Of a stretch of 6,036 nucleotides of DNA, positions 1 to 6,036 are shown piece after piece. A model generated the notes under the pieces. It searched no databases, was not told where the DNA came from, and worked only from the letters and a program-made list of their open reading frames with translations. The DNA is taken from NCBI GenBank assembly GCA_900557435.1, contig USSH01000164.1, positions 1 to 6,036 of the forward strand, read 5' to 3'. Position 1 is the first letter of the stretch, and each line of letters starts with the position of its first letter. This DNA comes from an uncultured Coprococcus sp. (lineage in GTDB: Bacteria; Bacillota; Clostridia; Lachnospirales; Lachnospiraceae). The translations under genes were made by a program, and so were the position numbers.

Positions 1-11
1 TATGCGTTTAA

Positions 12-3146
<3,135 letters not shown>

Positions 3147-3197
3147 CAATAATATAAAATGAAAATAAAAAGTGACGTGTAAATGATAAGCGTTGCG

Positions 3198-3256
3198 AAA
3201 GAGCGTCTTCAGCTAATGAGGGATAAAATCCAAGATAGCTATGAAGACGCTTTTTT
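3198..3256 (+). terminator. Large three-tier Rho-independent terminator after the galactanase gene
   Basis: AGCGTCTTC (3202-3210) pairs with GAAGACGCT (3243-3251) and is followed directly by a T run (3251-3256). The A-rich bases before the 5' arm (AAAG, 3198-3201) can extend the stem against the T run. Inside it, AGCTA (3211-3215) pairs with TAGCT (3236-3240) across a two-base bulge, and GGAT (3221-3224) pairs with ATCC (3228-3231) around an AAA loop. It sits about 55 bases after the galactanase stop and about 120 before the permease start, so it most likely ends the galactanase transcript. I compared it with the purine, c-di-GMP, THF, fluoride and TPP riboswitch cores I know and found no match. 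Confidence 0.8.
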
Positions 3257-3297
3257 GTGAAAAAATTTATAGAAAATTTATGATTTTTAAAAAATAG

Positions 3298-3327
3298 TTG
3301 AAAAAATATCAATTATTGATATAGAAT
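3298..3327 (+). promoter_or_regulatory. Candidate promoter for the permease gene
   Basis: TTGAAA (3298-3303) and TAGAAT (3322-3327) are separated by 18 bases and lie about 50 bases before the permease ATG. Other -10-like boxes follow in the AT-rich stretch (TATATT 3343-3348, TATACT 3348-3353), but I find no good -35 at normal spacing for them; TTGATA (3316-3321) is 21 bases from TATATT. Some promoter between the terminator and the permease is likely, but which boxes are used is uncertain. Confidence 0.4.
3306..3322. promoter_or_regulatory. 17-bp palindrome, candidate operator in the permease promoter
   Basis: ATATCAAT (3306-3313) and ATTGATAT (3315-3322) are perfect inverted arms around one central T. 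The site occupies the spacer of the candidate TTGAAA/TAGAAT promoter and contains an alternative TTGATA -35 box. With an AT-only short loop it would make a poor RNA hairpin, and no T run follows, so a dimeric DNA-binding repressor site is more plausible than a terminator. It does not match a regulator motif I can name. Confidence 0.45.
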
Positions 3328-3377
3328 AGATGGGTATTTGTTTATATTATACTATAAAGAGAAAAGGAGAGTAAATC

Positions 3378-4835
3378 ATGGACAAATTCTTCAAAATCTC
3401 AGAGCGTGGGTCTACGATTAAGACTGAGATCATGGCAGGTCTCACAACATTCTTTGCCATGGCTTATATCGTTCTGGTCAATCCAAATCAGGTAGCAGGA
3501 GAGGGTAGCAATGGATGGCTGGCGGGGGAAGTTCCGGATATGGCTGGCGAGCTTGGTACAGTATGGAATGCTGTATTCATAGCATCTATTTTAGTTGCCA
3601 TAGTGGGAACACTCCTCATGGCGTTCTTTGCAGACATGCCATTTGCACAGGCTTGTGGAATGGGACTTAACTCATTCTTCTGTACTATATTTGTAGCTGG
3701 TGCTGCATTTGCAGGCGTGAGTGTTATCAGAGGCTATCAGGCGGGTCTGGTAATAGTATTTGTATCAGGTCTTGTATTCCTGATCCTTTCAGTGACAGGA
3801 CTCAGAAAGTACATTGCGGTGGCAATGCCAGAGTGTTTGAAGAAGTCTATACCGGCTGGTATCGGTTTGTTCATAGCTCTTATCGGACTGAAGAACGCAA
3901 CACTTATTCAGGACAATCCATACACATTTGTGCAGTTCTTTGATTTCCACGGTGTTATCACAAGTGCTGGAAGCGCAAAGGAGGCAATCGCGCAGATAGC
4001 TCCTCCAGTAGTTGCATTTGTTGGATTTATAATCATTGCGATTCTTGCAAAACTCAATGTAAAGGGTAATATTATCATAGGTATCCTTGCATCAACAGTT
4101 TTATATTATGTTATGATGCTTCAGGCACCTAACTTTGATTTCTCATCCATCGGACAGTCATTCAAGGATTTCGGTTCAGTCGGATTCCTCGGCGTGTTCC
4201 AGGGACAGGCATGGAAGGATGCATTCTCTGCTGAGTATATCGGCGGTGTGTTCTCAGCTATCATGCTCGTTGTCAGCTTCTGTCTGGTAGATATGTTTGA
4301 TACCATCGGAACTCTCTACGGAGCAGCTTCTCAGGCGAACATGCTTGACGAGAAGGGTGACCCGATGAAGCTTGACGAGTGTATGATGTGTGATTCTATC
4401 GGTACTGTATCAGGAGCTCTTCTTGGTACATCAACATGTACAACATTCGTAGAGTCAGCATCAGGTATCGCAGCCGGTGGTAGAACAGGTCTTACAAGTT
4501 TAGTTACAGCACTCTGTTTTGCAGTATGTCTGTTCCTCAGCCCAGTTGCAAATATCATTCCATCATGTGCAACTGCTCCAGCTCTTATATTTGTAGGTGT
4601 TCTTATGGCTAAGAACTTTGCAAAGGTTGATATGGAAGATATGCGTTCAGCAGTTCCTGCATTCGTAACATTCCTCATGATGCCACTGACATACTCAATT
4701 TCAAATGGTATCGGACTTGGAGCAATAACATATGTACTCATCACACTGTTCACAGGTAAGTACAAGAAGCAGGATATCGTTGTAACGATCATCGCACTCT
4801 TGTTCATAGTAAAATTCGTTTCGGTTACTATGTAA
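3378..4835 (+). CDS. NCS2 family (AzgA/PbuG-like) purine nucleobase permease
   Basis: Predicted cytoplasmic-membrane transporter that takes up purine bases (guanine, hypoxanthine or adenine) by cation symport. Seen: the AzgA N-terminal signature GSTIKTEIMAGLTTFFAMAY; GMGLN at residues 94-98 in TM3; KKSIPAGIGLFIALIGLKNA; VDMFDTIGTLYG with D305 and D308 in the TM8 region; and GTSTCTTFVESASGIAAGGRTG with E359 in the TM10 region. Many hydrophobic segments fit the 14-TM NCS2 fold. At 485 residues it is somewhat longer than B. subtilis PbuG (about 440), with extra sequence around residues 41-58 in the first loop. AGGAG (3365-3369) lies eight bases before ATG 3378. It has its own terminators on both sides and no neighbouring purine gene. 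Family is sure; the base preference (PbuG against PbuO or adenine type) cannot be read from sequence. Confidence 0.95.
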   Translation: MDKFFKISERGSTIKTEIMAGLTTFFAMAYIVLVNPNQVAGEGSNGWLAGEVPDMAGELGTVWNAVFIASILVAIVGTLLMAFFADMPFAQACGMGLNSFFCTIFVAGAAFAGVSVIRGYQAGLVIVFVSGLVFLILSVTGLRKYIAVAMPECLKKSIPAGIGLFIALIGLKNATLIQDNPYTFVQFFDFHGVITSAGSAKEAIAQIAPPVVAFVGFIIIAILAKLNVKGNIIIGILASTVLYYVMMLQAPNFDFSSIGQSFKDFGSVGFLGVFQGQAWKDAFSAEYIGGVFSAIMLVVSFCLVDMFDTIGTLYGAASQANMLDEKGDPMKLDECMMCDSIGTVSGALLGTSTCTTFVESASGIAAGGRTGLTSLVTALCFAVCLFLSPVANIIPSCATAPALIFVGVLMAKNFAKVDMEDMRSAVPAFVTFLMMPLTYSISNGIGLGAITYVLITLFTGKYKKQDIVVTIIALLFIVKFVSVTM

Positions 4836-4863
4836 CAGGTGGATAAACATCTGGTTATGCCAG

Positions 4864-4878
4864 TGATAAATATTATCA
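4864..4878. repeat. Small inverted repeat after the permease stop
   Basis: TGATAA (4864-4869) and TTATCA (4873-4878) are perfect six-base arms around ATA. The site lies about 28 bases after the permease stop codon and before the terminator. The stem is AT-rich, lacks a T run and would be weak in RNA. It may be a protein site or chance in AT-rich spacer. Confidence 0.35.
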
Positions 4879-4900
4879 ATCGGTGAATCTGATTACAACT

Positions 4901-4939
4901 AAAAGACGGAGTTTCCTGATAGCGGGAGACTCCGTTTTA
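4901..4939 (+). terminator. Rho-independent terminator after the permease gene
   Basis: ACGGAGT (4906-4912) pairs with ACTCCGT (4929-4935). The stem can continue inward as TTCC (4913-4916) with GGGA (4924-4927), leaving one bulged G and a short loop, and it ends in TTTT (4935-4938). AAAA (4901-4904) precedes the 5' arm, so it could also act weakly on the other strand. It ends the permease transcript about 65 bases after the stop codon. Confidence 0.85.
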
Positions 4940-4987
4940 TAGTGCAGTTTTTCACACGATAAAACGACATACCAGTATTCTTTTTTA

Positions 4988-5016
4988 TTTAAGAAGATAA
5001 GAAGATTTGATATAAT
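4988..5016 (+). promoter_or_regulatory. Extended -10 promoter for the third gene
   Basis: TATAAT (5011-5016) is a perfect -10 box preceded by TG and one base (5008-5010), giving an extended -10. The best -35 at 17 bases is a weak TTTAAG (4988-4993), as is common when the extended -10 compensates. Transcription would begin near 5022-5024, giving a leader of roughly 97 bases before the ATG at 5120. It follows the permease terminator, so the third gene is its own unit. Confidence 0.65.
4991..5006 (+). repeat. Tandem 8-bp direct repeat in the promoter spacer
   Basis: AAGAAGAT occurs twice back to back (4991-4998 and 4999-5006), filling most of the spacer just before the TGATATAAT element. The copies are exact. 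A regulator half-site pair is possible; with only two copies, chance in a purine-rich stretch is also possible. Confidence 0.6.
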
Positions 5017-5023
5017 GGCTTCA

Positions 5024-5047
5024 GGACGTCTGGTCAGACAGACATCC
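5024..5047 (+). other. 5' leader hairpin of the third gene
   Basis: GGACGTCTG (5024-5032) pairs with CAGACATCC (5039-5047) around a six-base loop (GTCAGA), with one C-A mismatch in nine positions. It starts within a base or two of the predicted transcript 5' end, a position typical of hairpins that protect mRNA from 5' decay. No T run follows, so it is not a terminator. Confidence 0.5.
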
Positions 5048-5105
5048 AGCTGCGGTATATGGACAGGGATGAAACGCAAAAAGAAAAAAGGAACAAAAAA
5101 GAAAA

Positions 5106-5110
5106 AGGAG
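5106..5110 (+). promoter_or_regulatory. Ribosome binding site that sets the start of the third gene
   Basis: AGGAG lies nine bases before ATG 5120 and twelve before ATG 5123. It is part of AAAAGGAGAGTAAA (5103-5116), which is identical to the sequence before the permease start (3362-3375). It argues against the in-frame upstream ATGs at 5069 and 5015, which have no comparable site. Confidence 0.8.
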
Positions 5111-5119
5111 AGTAAAAGT

Positions 5120-6036
5120 ATGATGAGAAAGAAGATTGCGGTTGCAGCCATCGCGGGAATAATGGCTGTGTCAACTATGGCGATGCCGGTGCTGAATGTT
5201 TCGGCAGCACAGGAGACAGTGACAGAGAGTGAGGCAGAGAGTGCAGCGGTTAGCTTCCAAAAACTTCCTGTAACAGTGTTGAGTGATATGGATGATTATG
5301 ACCTGAAGGCGGGGCTCACATGGGAGATCAAATGGAATGCAAAAGAATCAGACGCTAACAGCTGTGTGAGATACGGACAGTTCACTATTCCAAAGGACAG
5401 CTATGTGAGGATCAAGACATCAACAGAGGGTAAAAGACCTGATATTGGATGGGAAGAAGATTATTATATATATGGCAATGCATCAATGGGAACTGCTGTT
5501 ATTTCTCACAGTGCAGCAGGAAGCGATGATTTCTATGAGATGAAGGCGGGTACATATTACATCAAGATGGAGGGTACTTTTACATACTGGACAGAGAGTG
5601 CCTCCAACACAGAGAAGATGATCATAGGATGTATAGCAAAAGAGAATGCAGTCAAGCTGACTCAGACACCTAATAAAACAAAGACAGCAGCTGTCATAAA
5701 GGTTGATGAGAAGATGATGGCAAATGGCAAGGGTTCCATCAAGATAGCAGAGGGAAACAATGAAAATGATATAAACTGGGGAAGCTATAGCAACGATTAC
5801 ACAGACATTTCAAGCACAGGCAAGTATACAGTAAAAGAAAATGGCTGGTATGTTGTACAGGTTACAGCCGAATCACATGCTACATGGGGTAAAGATGTAT
5901 ATGCCTATAGAAGAATAAAGGTTAATTGTATAGATACTACAAAGCCGGTTATTTCAGGCGTTAAGAATAATGTATTATACAATAAGTCTGTAAAGATTGC
6001 GTTCAGTGATAACAAAGGCGGAAGCGGTATTAAAGC
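5120..6036 (+). CDS. Secreted protein with PPC-like and bacterial Ig-like domains (5' part, runs off the window)
   Basis: I translated this frame by eye: it is open for 305 codons plus two bases to the window end with no stop. Seen: a signal peptide (MMRKK, hydrophobic core, likely cleavage after VSA, residues 27-29); a Glu/Ser-rich stretch (about 31-43); a beta-rich domain (about 45-170) with GQFTIPKD (86-93) and AGTYYIKMEG (143-152), the pattern of PPC-type domains; an Ig-like unit (about 180-270) containing ENGWYVVQVT (240-249); and the start of another at DTTKPVISGV (272 onward), typical of tandem Ig-like repeats in Firmicute surface proteins. No catalytic domain is visible; one could lie beyond the edge. 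It has its own promoter, leader and RBS. Cell-surface location is well supported; function is unknown. The family names come from pattern recognition, not a search. Confidence 0.9.
   Translation, partial: MMRKKIAVAAIAGIMAVSTMAMPVLNVSAAQETVTESEAESAAVSFQKLPVTVLSDMDDYDLKAGLTWEIKWNAKESDANSCVRYGQFTIPKDSYVRIKTSTEGKRPDIGWEEDYYIYGNASMGTAVISHSAAGSDDFYEMKAGTYYIKMEGTFTYWTESASNTEKMIIGCIAKENAVKLTQTPNKTKTAAVIKVDEKMMANGKGSIKIAEGNNENDINWGSYSNDYTDISSTGKYTVKENGWYVVQVTAESHATWGKDVYAYRRIKVNCIDTTKPVISGVKNNVLYNKSVKIAFSDNKGGSGIK

Larger units (their letters stand above)
3147..3377. other. Intergenic region, galactanase to permease
   Basis: This 231-base AT-rich spacer holds the large terminator, the palindrome and the permease promoter and RBS. 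The first 50 bases after the galactanase stop show nothing recognisable. I found no tRNA, no small ORF with a good start and no purine riboswitch core, although a purine permease follows. Confidence 0.7.

Noticed and set aside
3181..3256. Possible riboswitch upstream of the purine permease
   Set aside because: The conserved cores of purine and other common riboswitches are absent, and the hairpin is better explained as the terminator of the preceding gene.
4331..4879. 182-residue open frame on the - strand
   Set aside because: It lies almost wholly opposite the conserved C-terminal part of the NCS2 permease, has no recognisable domain and no convincing RBS; it is a codon-bias shadow.
4876..5151. 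91-residue open frame on the - strand covering the second intergenic region
   Set aside because: Its Phe-rich sequence is the reverse of the poly-purine leader, and it runs across a terminator, a promoter and the start of the third gene.

Overview
The window looks like a chromosomal segment from a Gram-positive gut or rumen Firmicute, most likely Lachnospiraceae (Roseburia, Coprococcus or Butyrivibrio type). The reasons are strong AGGAG-type ribosome binding sites, Gram-positive signal peptides, a pectin-side-chain glycanase, and C-terminal repeats of a kind common on secreted Lachnospiraceae enzymes. This placement is inference; there is no rRNA or other marker gene.

Three genes lie on the + strand. 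(1) Positions 51-3146 encode a 1031-residue secreted GH53 endo-beta-1,4-galactanase. It has a signal peptide, an N-terminal CBM61-like module, the GH53 barrel, a Big_4-type Ig-like domain, a second CBM61-like module and eight basic tandem repeats running to the last residue. (2) Positions 3378-4835 encode a 485-residue NCS2/AzgA-type purine permease. (3) From 5120 to the window edge lies the 5' part of another secreted protein, with a signal peptide, a PPC-like beta domain and bacterial Ig-like units. It has no stop codon in the window.

The two intergenic regions each hold a Rho-independent terminator. The one at 3198-3256 is a large three-tier hairpin; the one at 4901-4939 is compact. Each is followed by a candidate promoter, so the three genes look like separate transcription units. 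The permease promoter region contains a 17-bp near-perfect palindrome that could be an operator. The third gene has a clear extended -10 promoter, a tandem 8-bp repeat in the spacer, a 5' leader hairpin and a poly-purine leader that stays open in the gene's frame, so its start is ambiguous.

Functionally, gene 1 would cut the beta-1,4-galactan side chains of pectin (RG-I) outside the cell. The permease imports nucleobases and has no evident metabolic tie to gene 1. Gene 3 is probably a surface protein of unknown role. I see no mobile element, CRISPR array, tRNA, rRNA or recognisable riboswitch. Nothing here amounts to a clearly new system; the most unusual element is the basic repeat domain of the galactanase.
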